Shown piece by piece: positions 46,801 through 55,401 of a stretch of 64,000 bases of DNA. The position numbers and the translations under genes are program-made. Below the pieces are notes generated by a model that made no database searches, was not told where the DNA came from, and was given only the letters and a program-made list of their open reading frames with translations. Every line of letters starts with the position of its first letter. Position 1 is the first letter of the stretch. The DNA is from Aromatoleum toluclasticum ATCC 700605 (GTDB taxonomy: Bacteria > Pseudomonadota > Gammaproteobacteria > Burkholderiales > Rhodocyclaceae): contig NZ_KB899496.1 of NCBI RefSeq assembly GCF_000378245.1, positions 1 to 64,000 of the forward strand, in the 5' to 3' direction.

Positions 46801-47345
46801 CCCATCGGATAGAGGTCGACGAGACCGCCGCGCACGGAGAACTCGCCGGGGCTGACGACCTGCGTGACGTGGGTGTAGCCGGCGACCGCCATCTGGTTGC
46901 GCAGCTGGTCGACGTCGAGCTTCGCACCCTGCTTCAGGAAGAAGGTGTAGGCCGCGAGGAAGGCGGGCGGCGCCATGCGGTACAGCGCCGTCGAGGCCGG
47001 CACGAGGACGATGTCGGCCTCGCCGCGGCCCACCGCGTAGAGCGTCGACAGCCGCTCTGAGATCAGGTCCTGGTGGGGCGAGAAGCTCTCGTACGGGAGG
47101 GTTTCCCAGTCGGGCAGCAGGTGGGTGCGCAAGCCCGGCGCGATCCATGCGATTTCGTCCTGCAGCCGCTGGGCGTCGAGCGGGTTGGCCGTCACCAGCA
47201 GGAGGCAGCGGCCGCGCGACGCGAGCTGGGCGACCGCGACCGCGTCGGCAGAGCCGGCGAGGGGGGGGAGGTCGAGGCGTGCGCCGGGTTTTGGAAAGGC
47301 GAGGGAGGCGAGTTGCGGAATCAGGGCGTCGAGCGGTCGGGACAT
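43890..47345 (-). CDS. mfd: transcription-repair coupling factor
   Basis: 1151 residues, standard length. Mfd removes stalled RNA polymerase and recruits UvrA. Visible parts: UvrB-like N-terminal region (LPDWETLPYESFSPHQDLIS), the RNA-polymerase-interacting domain around residues 480-560 (GDPVVHESHGIGRYLGL), helicase motifs (Walker A GDVGFGKTEVALRA; DEEHRFGVRQKE; TATPIPRTLGLAL; FLHNEVETI), and a C-terminal TRCF domain. All intact. It follows the degenerate hydrolase by 49 bases and has its own TATAAT box. Confidence 0.97.
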   Translation of the reverse strand: MSRPLDALIPQLASLAFPKPGARLDLPPLAGSADAVAVAQLASRGRCLLLVTANPLDAQRLQDEIAWIAPGLRTHLLPDWETLPYESFSPHQDLISERLSTLYAVGRGEADIVLVPASTALYRMAPPAFLAAYTFFLKQGAKLDVDQLRNQMAVAGYTHVTQVVSPGEFSVRGGLVDLYPMGAALPFRIDLFDDEVENIKTFDPDTQRTVYPVPEIRLLPAREFPMDEKGRTHFRSRFRETFEGDPSRVSLYKDVSNGIAPAGIEYFLPLFFDDTATLFDYLPAEAAVVLHRDVPTAIDEFWRDTRSRYDFLKGDRTRPVLPPEALFLGQESFYAALKDRPRVHIAAPDAGAEAAAATLPDLSVERKATDPLHRLKAFLEGDWAGSGGRVLVLADAPGRRETISEFFGEYGLKPAASADFTGFVESAEPLALGVGPLATGFLLPDAKIAIVTESELYAATTRTRVRRDARKAATMEGWLRDLSELRPGDPVVHESHGIGRYLGLIHMDLGEGQTEFLDLEYANGDKLYVPVAQLHVISRYAGADPEAVELHRLGSGQWEKAKKKAAMQVRDTAAELLALYAQRAARAGHRFDFKQHDLDAFAEGFGFETTPDQQGAIDAVIADMKSGRPMDRLVCGDVGFGKTEVALRAAFIAVADGKQVVVLTPTTLLAEQHYQTFSDRFADFPIRIAELSRFKSAKEQTEALKQLGEGKVDIIIGTHRLLQKDVQFKRLGLVIIDEEHRFGVRQKESLKALRSEIDILTLTATPIPRTLGLALEGLREFSVIATAPQKRLAIKTFVQRHSKGIVREAVLREFKRGGQVYFLHNEVETIENVRDDLAELLPEARIVVGHGQLPERELERVMRDFTAQRANLLLCTTIIETGINIPTANTIIINRADRFGLAQLHQLRGRVGRSHHQAYAYLLTDAHAKPTALAQKRLEAITMMEELGSGFYLAMHDLEIRGAGEVLGENQSGEIQQVGFSLYTEMLKRAVRDLQAGKEPDLSQPLEVVSEINLHTPALLPNNYCPDVQERLTLYKRLANCEADDELRSLQEELIDRFGELPPQTQALIESHRLRLLVKPFGVAKLDASDAQISVQFGPNPPIDPVKVIMLIQKDRSTKMSGPDRLIRKASLPNLKQRVQGVRELLEAVKA

Positions 47346-47393
47346 CTGGCTGTTGCGGTCGGGCCGCTAACGGACGGGGAGGTAGGGGGGGGA

Positions 47394-47399
47394 ATTATA
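47394..47399 (-). promoter_or_regulatory. TATAAT -10 box for mfd
   Basis: Perfect TATAAT on the minus strand at 47399-47394, which overlaps the last codon of the upstream hydrolase gene and lies 48 bases before the mfd start. The -35 region (GCAATC at 47422-47417) is poor. Confidence 0.5.
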
Positions 47400-48105
47400 G
47401 GGGATGCGGCGGCGGCGATTGCTCCGCAGATCCTCCGGACGTCGGCGCAGCCGCGGTACCGTCGTGGATGCGTTGCTCGACGGGGCCGGGTGCGGGCAGC
47501 TTGTCGCGCAACCAGGCCGCGGCGAGTTGGCCGAAGTGTTCTATCGCTCCGGGTTCCCGGAATTCGTCCGACGCCCCCGGGAGCACGTGCCAGTCGTGCG
47601 GGCAGCGCAGGTGTTCGCAGGCCTGACGGATCGTTCCCGCGTGCGGGTCGTCGCTGCCGACCACCATGCGCAGCGGGACGGCAAGCGTGTTGAGCGGCGT
47701 CAGGCCGGCGAGATCGGGCCGGCCGGCGCGGCAGACGATCGCGGAGAGTCGGTCGCCGGCTTTCCATCCGGCGCGGATCGCGGCGCCGCTCGCGGTGTCG
47801 GAGGCGACCAGACCCACTCCGAGCCCGGCCAGCGGTGGCTGGTGACCGATCCAGTCGAGCGCGGCCACCACCCGGTTGGCCATCTGCGGCACGTTGAAGC
47901 GGGCGTCCGGGTCGCGCGCTTCCTCGTAGGCGGTGAGCAGGTTGAGCAGCAGCGTCGCAAATCCGGCCTGCTGCAGTTCGCGCGCAACGCGCAGGTCGCG
48001 CGACTGTGCGAACGGGCTGCCGGCCGGACGCAACACCACGGCAAGGCCCTCGACGTCGGGTGCATGGACGAGCTCGCCGCTGAGCCAGACGTGCTCGAAG
48101 GGCAT
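47395..48105 (-). CDS. alpha/beta hydrolase fold protein, catalytic residues doubtful
   Basis: 236 residues with the layout of dienelactone-hydrolase-type proteins: VLRPAGSPFAQSRDLRVARE, then QQAGFATLLLNLLTAYEEA, GVGLVASDTASGAA in the nucleophile elbow, and VVGSDDPHAG for the acid. The region that normally reads GAxHxFxEPGA is GASDEFREPGA here, with aspartate in place of the catalytic histidine, and the elbow does not give a clean GxSxG. It may be inactive or use other residues. I use ATG 48105; GTG 48132 is possible. It lies between the radical SAM gene and mfd on the same strand. Confidence 0.75.
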   Translation of the reverse strand: MPFEHVWLSGELVHAPDVEGLAVVLRPAGSPFAQSRDLRVARELQQAGFATLLLNLLTAYEEARDPDARFNVPQMANRVVAALDWIGHQPPLAGLGVGLVASDTASGAAIRAGWKAGDRLSAIVCRAGRPDLAGLTPLNTLAVPLRMVVGSDDPHAGTIRQACEHLRCPHDWHVLPGASDEFREPGAIEHFGQLAAAWLRDKLPAPGPVEQRIHDGTAAAPTSGGSAEQSPPPHPL

Positions 48106-48149
48106 GCTGATGTCTGTCGTTCGCAGTTTCACGATTGGGCGGGTCCGGA

Positions 48150-49241
48150 TCAGGGTTTGGCGCGCACGGCGGGCTGCCGATGGATGGCGACCGGGATGCG
48201 GCGCGAACCGAAGGGTGACGAGAAGGGGCCGAAGCGGCCGGCGAGCGCCGTACCGCAGTTGCGGCAAGCCCCCTTGTCGTCGAGGGCGTAATTCAGGATT
48301 TCGTACCAGTCGCGTTCGATGACCGCAGCGCCGCAGTGCGTGCAGCGCGTGATGCCGCCTTCGCGGTCATGCACGTTGCCCGTGTACACATGCTTCAGCC
48401 CTTCCGCGAGCGCGATGCGGCGCGAGCGCGCCAGGGTCGTCGGCGGCGTAGGCGGCGTGTCCGTGAGCTTGTAGTCGGGATGGAAGGCGCTGAAATGCAG
48501 GGGCACCTCGGGGCCGAGTTCCTTCGCGATCCATTGCGACAGCGCGCGGACCTCGTCCTCCGAGTCGTTGAGGCCGGGGATCAGCAGCGTCGTGATCTCG
48601 ACCCACACGTCGCTCTCGTGCACGAGCCACTTCAACGTATCGAGCACCGGCTGCAGGTGCGCGCCGCATTCCTTGACGTAGAACTCGTCCGTGAAGGCCT
48701 TGAGGTCGACGTTGGCGGCGTCCATGTGGGCGTAGAAGTCGGGGCGCGCGATCTCGGTGATGTAGCCGGCCGTCACCGCGACGGTCTTCAGTCCCAGCGC
48801 ATGGCACGCCTTGGCCGTGTCGATCGCGTACTCGGCAAAGATCACCGGGTCGTTGTAGGTGAAGGCGACGCTGCTGCAGCCCCATTCAGCTGCGGTCCGC
48901 GCGATCTCCCCGGGGGAGGCGGCGTCCATCAGGCGATCCATGTCGCGGGACTTGGAGATATCCCAGTTCTGGCAGAACTTGCACGCGAGGTTGCAGCCCG
49001 CGGTGCCGAACGAGAACACGCTGGTGCCGGGGTAGAAGTGGTTGAGCGGCTTCTTCTCGATCGGATCGATGCAGAAACCCGAGCTCCGCCCATAGGTGGT
49101 GAGCACGATCGCATCGCCTTCACGCATGCGCACGAAGCAGGCCCCGCGCTGGTCCGCGTGCAGTCGGCAGTATCGCGGACACAGATCGCACTGGATGCGA
49201 CCGTCGTCAAGATGATGCCAGTAGCGCGCGGGGTAGTTCAT
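48150..49241 (-). CDS. AmmeMemoRadiSam system radical SAM enzyme
   Basis: 363 residues. The radical SAM cluster motif is GCNLACKFCQNW (CxxxCxxC); an N-terminal four-cysteine region (CDLCPRYCRL, GACFVR) and a C-terminal CTHCGAAVIERD with CRNCGTAL may bind zinc or extra clusters. It is the third member of the widespread AmmeMemoRadiSam set, whose reaction is unknown. It starts one base after the AMMECR1 gene stop. The Arg/Pro-rich last 25 residues look unstructured. Confidence 0.9.
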   Translation of the reverse strand: MNYPARYWHHLDDGRIQCDLCPRYCRLHADQRGACFVRMREGDAIVLTTYGRSSGFCIDPIEKKPLNHFYPGTSVFSFGTAGCNLACKFCQNWDISKSRDMDRLMDAASPGEIARTAAEWGCSSVAFTYNDPVIFAEYAIDTAKACHALGLKTVAVTAGYITEIARPDFYAHMDAANVDLKAFTDEFYVKECGAHLQPVLDTLKWLVHESDVWVEITTLLIPGLNDSEDEVRALSQWIAKELGPEVPLHFSAFHPDYKLTDTPPTPPTTLARSRRIALAEGLKHVYTGNVHDREGGITRCTHCGAAVIERDWYEILNYALDDKGACRNCGTALAGRFGPFSSPFGSRRIPVAIHRQPAVRAKP

Positions 49242-49242
49242 C

Positions 49243-49800
49243 TCACGGCTCCTTCCACTTTCGCACCGTGTAGGTCGCCGCCATCAGGTTCGGAGCGGGG
49301 CGGTCGGGTGCGAGGCCGGCCTTCTGCTTGAGTGCGGCGAGGAACATCCGCGGTTCCTGGAGCTGCTCCCATACCTGCGGCAGGAAGGTCGCGCTGTGAC
49401 AGCCGGAGAACAGCAGCAACCCATCGACGCCGGGACGCAGCTTGTCGATCAACTCGTCCTCCCCGGAGAACTCGACGAACTCGGCCGACGAGAGCAACGA
49501 CACTTCGATATCGACCTTGTCGAGTTCCTCGCGCGACATCGGCGGAAATCGCGGATCCCTGGTTGCGGCGCCTACCGCATTGATTACGACATCTTCGCCG
49601 AGCGATCGTTGCGGGCGCACGCTGCCGATGCAGCCGCGCAGCTCTCCCTTGCGCTTGATCGTCACGAAGGTCGCGCCGCGCTCCTCGAGCCGCGGATCGC
49701 CGTTGGGCGGATTCCTTTCGGCGCCGAGTTCATGCGCGATCGCGTGGCGTGCGCGGGCAAGCAGGATCTGGCCGAGTTCAGTGTCGGGCGGAAGCGGCAT
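49243..49800 (-). CDS. AmmeMemoRadiSam system protein A (AMMECR1 domain)
   Basis: 185 residues of AMMECR1 type: FVTIKRKGELRGCIGSVRP holds the conserved LRGCIG motif, followed by RDPRFPPMSREELDKVDIEV and SLLS. Function unknown. The start ATG 49800 overlaps the end of the Memo-like gene by 23 bases, and its stop is one base from the radical SAM gene. Confidence 0.9.
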   Translation of the reverse strand: MPLPPDTELGQILLARARHAIAHELGAERNPPNGDPRLEERGATFVTIKRKGELRGCIGSVRPQRSLGEDVVINAVGAATRDPRFPPMSREELDKVDIEVSLLSSAEFVEFSGEDELIDKLRPGVDGLLLFSGCHSATFLPQVWEQLQEPRMFLAALKQKAGLAPDRPAPNLMAATYTVRKWKEP

Positions 49801-50605
49801 GGCTGGTCGATTCGCAGAAGGCGATGCTGGTGTAGCCGACGACGCGCGAGCGGTCACCCGCCGTGTCGCCGGAATTGCGCAGGTCGAGGAGGTGGGGCTC
49901 GATGCCGTGACGTGCCGCGACGCGCAGCAGTCCGTTGATCGGCGTCGCGCCGCAGGCCTGGTCGTGGTCGAGGCCGGTGCGCAGCTTGAGGATCTGGTCG
50001 ACCGAGCTGCGGTCGGTGCAGCAGGCCTGCGCATAGGGCTGATAGTGCGAGAGGTCGGAACTGATGACGATCAGTGTTTCCGGTCCGCCCCACAGTGCGT
50101 CGAGGATCTGTGCCACCTGTTCGCCGCTCGCGCCGCCCACCAGCAGCGGGACGAGCTCGAAGGCGTCGAGGATGGTCTGCAGGAAGGGAAGCTGGACCTC
50201 CAGGCAATGCTCGAGCGCATGCGGGCGGTCGTCGACGACGACATCGGCGCGTTCCTGCAGCGCGAGCCAGTCCGTGCGGCTGACCGGTACGGGCCCGAGC
50301 GGCGTGGTAAACACCTGGGCCGCGGGGAGGGCGAACGATGCTACCGGCACGCGGTGGGCGGGCCCCAGCAGCACCACGCGCCGCACCACGTCGCGCAGCC
50401 CCGCGGCGGCGGCATAGGCGCTGGCCGCGACCGGACCGGAGTAGACGTAGCCTGCATGAGGCACGATGAGCGCCTTCGGCGCGGACACCGTCTCCAGCGG
50501 CACGGCGGTCGAGAGCATTTCACCGATCTGGGCCTGCAACACCTGCGGATCGTCAGGATAAAAGTAGCCGGCGACCGCAGCGGGGCGAATGGAGGCAGTG
50601 GCCAT
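49778..50605 (-). CDS. AmmeMemoRadiSam system protein B (Memo-like)
   Basis: 275 residues of the Memo family, related to non-haem-iron dioxygenases: AVAGYFYPDDPQVLQAQI, then IVPHAGYVYSGPVAASAY, LGPAHRVPV, LEVQLPFLQTILDAF and SSDLSHYQPY. The His and Cys residues that bind metal in Memo relatives are present. AAAGGAA lies before ATG 50605. Starts the trio Memo-AMMECR1-radical SAM on the minus strand, 59 bases after a DUF4010 membrane protein gene. Confidence 0.9.
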   Translation of the reverse strand: MATASIRPAAVAGYFYPDDPQVLQAQIGEMLSTAVPLETVSAPKALIVPHAGYVYSGPVAASAYAAAAGLRDVVRRVVLLGPAHRVPVASFALPAAQVFTTPLGPVPVSRTDWLALQERADVVVDDRPHALEHCLEVQLPFLQTILDAFELVPLLVGGASGEQVAQILDALWGGPETLIVISSDLSHYQPYAQACCTDRSSVDQILKLRTGLDHDQACGATPINGLLRVAARHGIEPHLLDLRNSGDTAGDRSRVVGYTSIAFCESTSHAASARH

Positions 50606-50664
50606 GGAATTCCTTTTGGGTAAAGGGGCGGGGCCGAATTCGTGATTCAGTCTTCGCTGATGGA

Positions 50665-51936
50665 TTATAGGCTTCCCGGAAACATTGCGAGCCAGGCGAT
50701 GCCACCGCCCAGGCCGGCCGCGACCGCGCCCATGCCGCCGAGAATCTTCATGCCCAGCGGCCGTCCGCCCACGACGACGGCAATGCCGGTCTTGAACACG
50801 AGGTTCGCGATCATCGCCAGGCCGATGGCGATCACCGCGACGTCGAGCGCGAGCTTTCCGAGGTTGAACAGGCGCATGCTCGACAGCGCGATGGCATCCA
50901 TGTCGGTGAGCCCGGATACCAGCGCGAGGACGTACATCCCCTGCCTGCCGGCGATGTCCGAGAGCCAGGCCGAAATGAAGAGCACTACGGCATACACCGC
51001 GCCGAAACCGAGTGCCGTGCGCAGTTCGGTGGGGTTGCGTGTCTCCGGCATGAAGGCCTGGCCGTTCGACTGCTCGCGCCAGTACCAGAACAGGCTGATC
51101 GAACCGAGGAGCAGGGCGGGGGCAATCGCCAGCGCCAGCGACTTCACGATGCCCGGCGCCACCACGGCGGCGATTACCGCGACGCGGATCATCATCACCA
51201 GATTCGCGAGCACGATCACGAGCGCGGCCATCGGTGCGGAGGGCGGCGTCTCGCGCGCGTTGCGCGCATACACCAGTGTGGTCGCCGTGCTCGAGGCGAG
51301 CCCCCCGGCAATGCCGACGAATGCCGCGCCGTAGCGCGCCCCCACCAGGCGCAGCGTCGCATAGCCCGCCAGGCTCAGGCCCGAGATCAGCACCACCATC
51401 CACCACACCTGGCGCGGATTGATCGCGTGGTACGGGTCGAAGGTCTCGTTCGGCAGGAAGGGCAGGACGACCAGCGACAGAACGGCGAACTGGAAGATCG
51501 AGATCCATTCCTTCGCCTCCAGCCGGGTCGCGACGCCGCGCAATTCGGTCTTGAAGTAAAGCAGGATCGTCGTCGCAACCGACAGGATCACCGCGATCAT
51601 CGCATGGCCGAGCCACACGGCGACCCCCAGGCAGTAGCACACCAGCAGTGCGGCGACGGAGGTCGTCCCCGGATCGACCGGGTCGGGGTGGCGCAGGTAG
51701 GCTGCGATGATCATCGCCCCCATGATCGCCATGCCGACGACTACCGGGGCGATGGAGGCGAGGTGCTCGCCGAGCATGCCGGCCAGTGCGCCGAACAGCC
51801 CCACGAGGCCGAAGGTACGCACGCCGGCACGCGCCGAGGCGACCCGCTCGCGCTCGAAGCCGATGAGCAGGCCGATGCCGATCGCGATCAGGAAAGCCTC
51901 GATCTGGGAGAAATCGACCGGTTTTGCAAAAGGCAC
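50665..51936 (-). CDS. MgtC/DUF4010-family membrane protein (GTG start)
   Basis: 423 residues, 11-12 hydrophobic segments. The N-terminal third has the MgtC/SapB pattern (FLIAIGIGLLIGFERERV, ARAGVRTFGLVGLFGALAG), and the C-terminal part (LVSGLTDMDAIALSSMRL, GGLASSTATTLVYARNA) is DUF4010. GTG 51936 is chosen because AAAGGAGA lies 8 bases before it; the in-frame ATG far upstream overlaps the ispD promoter. Transport function is likely but substrate unknown. First gene of the minus-strand run. Confidence 0.85.
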   Translation of the reverse strand: MPFAKPVDFSQIEAFLIAIGIGLLIGFERERVASARAGVRTFGLVGLFGALAGMLGEHLASIAPVVVGMAIMGAMIIAAYLRHPDPVDPGTTSVAALLVCYCLGVAVWLGHAMIAVILSVATTILLYFKTELRGVATRLEAKEWISIFQFAVLSLVVLPFLPNETFDPYHAINPRQVWWMVVLISGLSLAGYATLRLVGARYGAAFVGIAGGLASSTATTLVYARNARETPPSAPMAALVIVLANLVMMIRVAVIAAVVAPGIVKSLALAIAPALLLGSISLFWYWREQSNGQAFMPETRNPTELRTALGFGAVYAVVLFISAWLSDIAGRQGMYVLALVSGLTDMDAIALSSMRLFNLGKLALDVAVIAIGLAMIANLVFKTGIAVVVGGRPLGMKILGGMGAVAAGLGGGIAWLAMFPGSL

Positions 51937-52074
51937 TTCGGGCTCTCCTTTCGCACATTCCGTGCGGGTTTCGGCGGGCGGCCTCGTTCCTTCATTCCTG
52001 TGTGCAACTCTATTCCAATCGCCGTCGGCACGCACGCCGCGTGCGGCGTTTCGCCAGGTCTGGCACGGCACGGT

Positions 52075-52080
52075 TAGAAT
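52075..52080 (+). promoter_or_regulatory. -10 box (TAGAAT) placed for a leaderless ispD message
   Basis: TAGAAT at 52075-52080 ends 7 bases before the ispD ATG (52088), so the transcript would begin at or next to the start codon. A similar box precedes relA. No clear -35 seen. Confidence 0.45.
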
Positions 52081-52087
52081 CCGCGCC

Positions 52088-52792
52088 ATGCAGAAATTTC
52101 ATCCCCGCCATTTCGCGATCGTCCCGGCCGCCGGCAGCGGCAGCCGCATGGGCGCATCGCAGCCGAAGCAGTATCTGGAGCTCCTCGGCAAGCCGCTCAT
52201 CCGCCATTCGCTCGAAGTGTTGTGCGCGACGCCGGAGATCGACAAGGTCTTCGTCGTGCTGTCGGTCGGCGATGCGGAGTGGAAGCGCCACGACTGGTCC
52301 GGCCTCGGCCCCAAGCTCGTGCCGCTGTTCTGCGGAGGCGCCACGCGCGCCGACAGCGTGCTGGGCGGCTTGCGCGCGATCGTGCGCGAGGCGGAGCAGT
52401 CGGACTGGGTGCTCGTGCATGACGCGGCGCGCCCCTGTCTCGCCCGCTGGCACATCGAGAAGTTGATCCGCGATCTCGCCCACGACGAGGTCGGCGGCAT
52501 CCTGGCGGTGCCCGTCGCCGATACGCTCAAGCGTGCCGACGCGCACCGCCATGTGCTCGAGACCGTGCCGCGCGACAGCCTGTGGCAGGCGCAGACGCCG
52601 CAGATGTTCCGCTACGTGATGCTGCGCCGCGCGCTGGAGGCCGCGAGCAATGTCACCGACGAGGCCAGCGCAATCGAGGCCGCCGGCCTGCGTCCGCGGC
52701 TGATCGAGGGCGACGCCACCAACCTGAAAGTCACCTATCCGCTCGACCTCCACCTGGCCGAGTGGATCCTCACGAACAGGGATTCCCGCTGA
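52088..52792 (+). CDS. ispD: 2-C-methyl-D-erythritol 4-phosphate cytidylyltransferase
   Basis: 234 residues; third step of the MEP isoprenoid pathway. Motifs: [20 protein letters not shown] (CTP-binding loop), [21 protein letters not shown] and [10 protein letters not shown]. Followed by ispF after one base. No ribosome site of note, consistent with a leaderless or very short leader message. Confidence 0.96.
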   Translation: MQKFHPRHFAIVPAAGSGSRMGASQPKQYLELLGKPLIRHSLEVLCATPEIDKVFVVLSVGDAEWKRHDWSGLGPKLVPLFCGGATRADSVLGGLRAIVREAEQSDWVLVHDAARPCLARWHIEKLIRDLAHDEVGGILAVPVADTLKRADAHRHVLETVPRDSLWQAQTPQMFRYVMLRRALEAASNVTDEASAIEAAGLRPRLIEGDATNLKVTYPLDLHLAEWILTNRDSR

Positions 52793-52793
52793 C

Positions 52794-53291
52794 ATGAAAG
52801 TACCCTTCCGCATCGGCCAGGGCTTCGACGTGCATGCCCTGGTGCCGGGGCGCCCGCTGATCCTCGGCGGCGTCACGATCCCACACGAGCGCGGGCTCCT
52901 CGGCCATTCCGACGCCGACGTGCTGCTGCACGCGCTGACCGACGCGCTGCTCGGCGCGGCGGGGCTGGGCGACATCGGGCGCCTCTTCCCCGATACCGAC
53001 CCGCAGCACGCCGGCGCAGACAGCCGCGTGCTGCTGCGCGAGGCCTTCGCCGCCGTGCGCGCCGCAGGTTTTGCGGTCGTCAACGTCGATGCCACCGTGA
53101 TCTGCCGTGCCCCGCGCATCCTGCCGCATGCCCCGGCGATGGTCGCCAATATCGCGGCCGATCTGGGGATCGAGGAAGCGATGGTGAACATCAAGGGCAA
53201 GACCACCGAGAAGCTCGGCTTCACGGGGCGCGGCGAAGGCATCGCCGCCCAGGTCGTGGCGCTGCTTGTGCGGGATGACGCGGCCGCCTGA
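52794..53291 (+). CDS. ispF: 2-C-methyl-D-erythritol 2,4-cyclodiphosphate synthase
   Basis: 165 residues; next MEP-pathway enzyme after IspE. Metal ligands in GQGFDVHAL (Asp, His) and [20 protein letters not shown]; the C-terminal [17 protein letters not shown] is standard. Trimer in the cytoplasm. Overlaps thpR by 17 bases. Confidence 0.96.
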   Translation: MKVPFRIGQGFDVHALVPGRPLILGGVTIPHERGLLGHSDADVLLHALTDALLGAAGLGDIGRLFPDTDPQHAGADSRVLLREAFAAVRAAGFAVVNVDATVICRAPRILPHAPAMVANIAADLGIEEAMVNIKGKTTEKLGFTGRGEGIAAQVVALLVRDDAAA

Positions 53292-53847
53292 ACCCGCTCC
53301 CGCTGCAAGGCAGCGCGCGCGGGTATTCTTCGCCATCTGGCCCGCAGCGGCGATTGCGCGCAGGCTGCACAAGGAGGGCGAGCGAGCCCACGGCCTCACC
53401 GGGGGCCGCCGCATGCGCCGCGACACCCTGCACCTGACGCTCGCCTTCATCGGCGACATTCCGCGCGAACGCCTCGACGCGCTGCGCGCGGCGGCGGACA
53501 CGGTCGCGTTCGCGCCGTTCACGTTCCGGGTCGACCGCATCGCCCGCTGGCGCCACAACCACATCGTATGGGCGGGGGCGAGCGGATTGCCGGGGGAGCT
53601 CGAGTCGCTCGTGACAAAGCTCAACGCCGCGCTCGCCGAAGGGGGCTTCCCCGTCGAACGCCGCAATTTCGCTGCGCACGTCACGCTGCTGCGCAACGCT
53701 CGTGGCGAGCTCCCCGCGGCCGAACTCGCCCCCCCGATCGAGTGGCCGGTGGGCGAATTCGTGCTGGTCGAGTCCGATCCTCGGCCCGAAGGGGCGCAAT
53801 ACAGGGTGCTCCAAAGCTGGCCCGGGGTCTTTGGCTCGCAGAGTTGA
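53275..53847 (+). CDS. thpR: RNA 2',3'-cyclic phosphodiesterase
   Basis: 190 residues of the 2H phosphoesterase superfamily. The two H-x-T-L motifs are LHLTLAFIG and AHVTLLRN. It opens 2',3'-cyclic phosphate ends of RNA. Begins within ispF (ATG 53275), so probably coupled to it. Ends 25 bases before dispersed repeat copy B. Confidence 0.9.
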   Translation: MTRPPEPAPAARQRARVFFAIWPAAAIARRLHKEGERAHGLTGGRRMRRDTLHLTLAFIGDIPRERLDALRAAADTVAFAPFTFRVDRIARWRHNHIVWAGASGLPGELESLVTKLNAALAEGGFPVERRNFAAHVTLLRNARGELPAAELAPPIEWPVGEFVLVESDPRPEGAQYRVLQSWPGVFGSQS

Positions 53848-53871
53848 ATATCGTGCGTGGAAGCACGGATT

Positions 53872-53971
53872 CGTAGGGCGCGAGGAGCCGAAGGCGGATC
53901 CCGCCATGCGGCGGCCGGCCGCGTTCCTGCGCCTGGATTGGCGGGATACGTCACGCTCCTCCCGCCTTACG
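53872..53971. repeat. hairpin-forming dispersed repeat, copy B
   Basis: Outer arms 53872-53888 and 53955-53971 pair with two mismatches; inner arms ATCCCGCC (53898-53905) and GGCGGGAT (53940-53947) pair perfectly. Flanks GCACGGATT and GTGCGATTGC are shared with copy C. The rest of the gap 53848-54139 holds no gene. Confidence 0.85.
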
Positions 53972-54139
53972 TGGGTGCGTGCGATTGCCTTGGGCTGCCG
54001 GCCAGCAAGCCCGCTGCCGGCGTCCTAGAATGTATCGTCGGCGAACGCGCAGGGGCGCCGCAGGGAGGGTGTCCGGATCCCATTATTGCCAAGGGCGACG
54101 CACAAGAATTGCCCGCACCTGAAGACCAGGAGAACTGCC

Positions 54140-54625
54140 ATGGCAATCCCGTCGAGAGTCCACGAATTCATGATGGAGCACGGTCTGCGCTACGACGTGC
54201 TGAGCCATCCCCATTCACACAGCAGCATGGATACCGCGCACCTTGCGCGCATTCCGGCGAGCAGCCTCGCGAAGTCGGTCGTGCTCGAAGACGACCACGG
54301 CTACCTGATGGCCGTGCTGCCGTCGACGCAGCACGTGCAGCTGGGCATCCTGAGCCGCGCGATGCAGCGCGAGCTGCGGCTGGCGAGCGAGTCCGAACTG
54401 TCGACGCTGTTCGGCGACTGCGAAGCCGGCGCGGTGCCGCCGCTCGGTGCGGCCTATGGCATGCGCATGATCGTCGATGAAAGCCTGGGCGACGAGGCCG
54501 AGATCTACTTCGAGGCCGGCGACCACGAGCAGATCATCCAGATGAGCCGCGGCGACTTCATGACCATGATGGACATGGAGAATGCCCAGCGGATGCACTT
54601 CAGCGGACGCCAGTGGCGGCACTGA
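54140..54625 (+). CDS. YbaK/EbsC-type aminoacyl-tRNA deacylase-like protein
   Basis: 161 residues. YbaK/ProX editing domain (about 20-145): HSSMDTAHLARIPASSLAKS carries the conserved lysine after the A-R-I-P-A segment, followed by VLEDDHGYLMAVLPS and PPLGAAYGMRMIVDE. Such proteins clear mischarged tRNAs, but some act as regulators. CAGGAG precedes ATG 54140. Monocistronic by position; convergent with the host-attachment gene. Confidence 0.85.
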   Translation: MAIPSRVHEFMMEHGLRYDVLSHPHSHSSMDTAHLARIPASSLAKSVVLEDDHGYLMAVLPSTQHVQLGILSRAMQRELRLASESELSTLFGDCEAGAVPPLGAAYGMRMIVDESLGDEAEIYFEAGDHEQIIQMSRGDFMTMMDMENAQRMHFSGRQWRH

Positions 54626-54652
54626 AATCGTGTCGGGGGCGGAGCGCAGGTG

Positions 54653-54681
54653 AAAAAAAGCGGGGCGCCAAGCGCCCCGCT
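54653..54681 (-). terminator. intrinsic terminator of the host-attachment gene
   Basis: On the minus strand a 10-bp GC-rich stem (GCGGGGCGC with GCGCCCCGC and one more pair, loop of three bases) is followed directly by seven T. A textbook terminator 69 bases after the gene at 54750; it can also slow transcription from the plus strand. Confidence 0.9.
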
Positions 54682-54749
54682 GCTCTTCGGGACCGCTCTT
54701 CACGGTCCCATCGTCTCCTGAAGAGAGACGCTCGAAGAATCGGCCGGAA

Positions 54750-55190
54750 TCAGACGAACAGGCAGGACGCGAGGCGTTCGCGCAGCACCGGTTCGGGTTC
54801 CTTGGTGTAGTCCTTTTCGAATCGGTCCGTGATCAGCTGTGCGGTCGGGTTGTCGAGCACCGAATTGAGCATTCCCATGAATGCCGGCGGCGCAAAGACG
54901 ATGGCCCGGCCGAAGGCGTTCGTGGCTCGTCCTTTGTATAGTTCCTGTGCAATCTCCTGGGCAAAGACCTTGGCTTCGTGCGTCTTGGGCTCGGTCTGGG
55001 CCTGCTTCGAACCCGATGCGTTGCCTGCCGACGGTGACGAGCCGGCGCGATCGGTAACGAGTTCGGAATTTTTCTGTCGACTTTCGGGGTGGATCAGCTC
55101 CTTAACCAGCGTCAGCCCCTTGTTGGGACCAAGGTTCGCATACAGTTTGGCCAGGCTGGCATTGGCAACCAGAATCCAGGTAATCGCCAT
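54750..55190 (-). CDS. host attachment family protein
   Basis: 146 residues of the Host_attach group (related to AtsE of Agrobacterium, eRF1-like fold): ITWILVANASLAKLYANLG at the start and FGRAIVFAPPAFMGMLNSVL with AQLITDRFEKDYTKEP in the second half. A hydrophilic central loop (about 40-72) is rich in Ser, Glu and Lys. The name comes from a plant attachment phenotype; the biochemical role is unknown. Confidence 0.85.
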   Translation of the reverse strand: MAITWILVANASLAKLYANLGPNKGLTLVKELIHPESRQKNSELVTDRAGSSPSAGNASGSKQAQTEPKTHEAKVFAQEIAQELYKGRATNAFGRAIVFAPPAFMGMLNSVLDNPTAQLITDRFEKDYTKEPEPVLRERLASCLFV

Positions 55191-55401
55191 GAATCGTCCT
55201 CCGGGATTTGAGTCGAACGGACAGCACGCTGCGCCTGCGAAAGCAGCGATTCCAGCTTAGACCGGCTGTCACGGGATCGCAATCGAATTTCGTCTGCAGA
55301 GTTTGCGGCGATTTGCAGGAGGCACGCAGGGTGCTAATTCAAAGGATTTTTCTGGCGCCGCGCATACGCCGGAAAACGTCGATGGAATATGCGGGGGTCG
55401 C

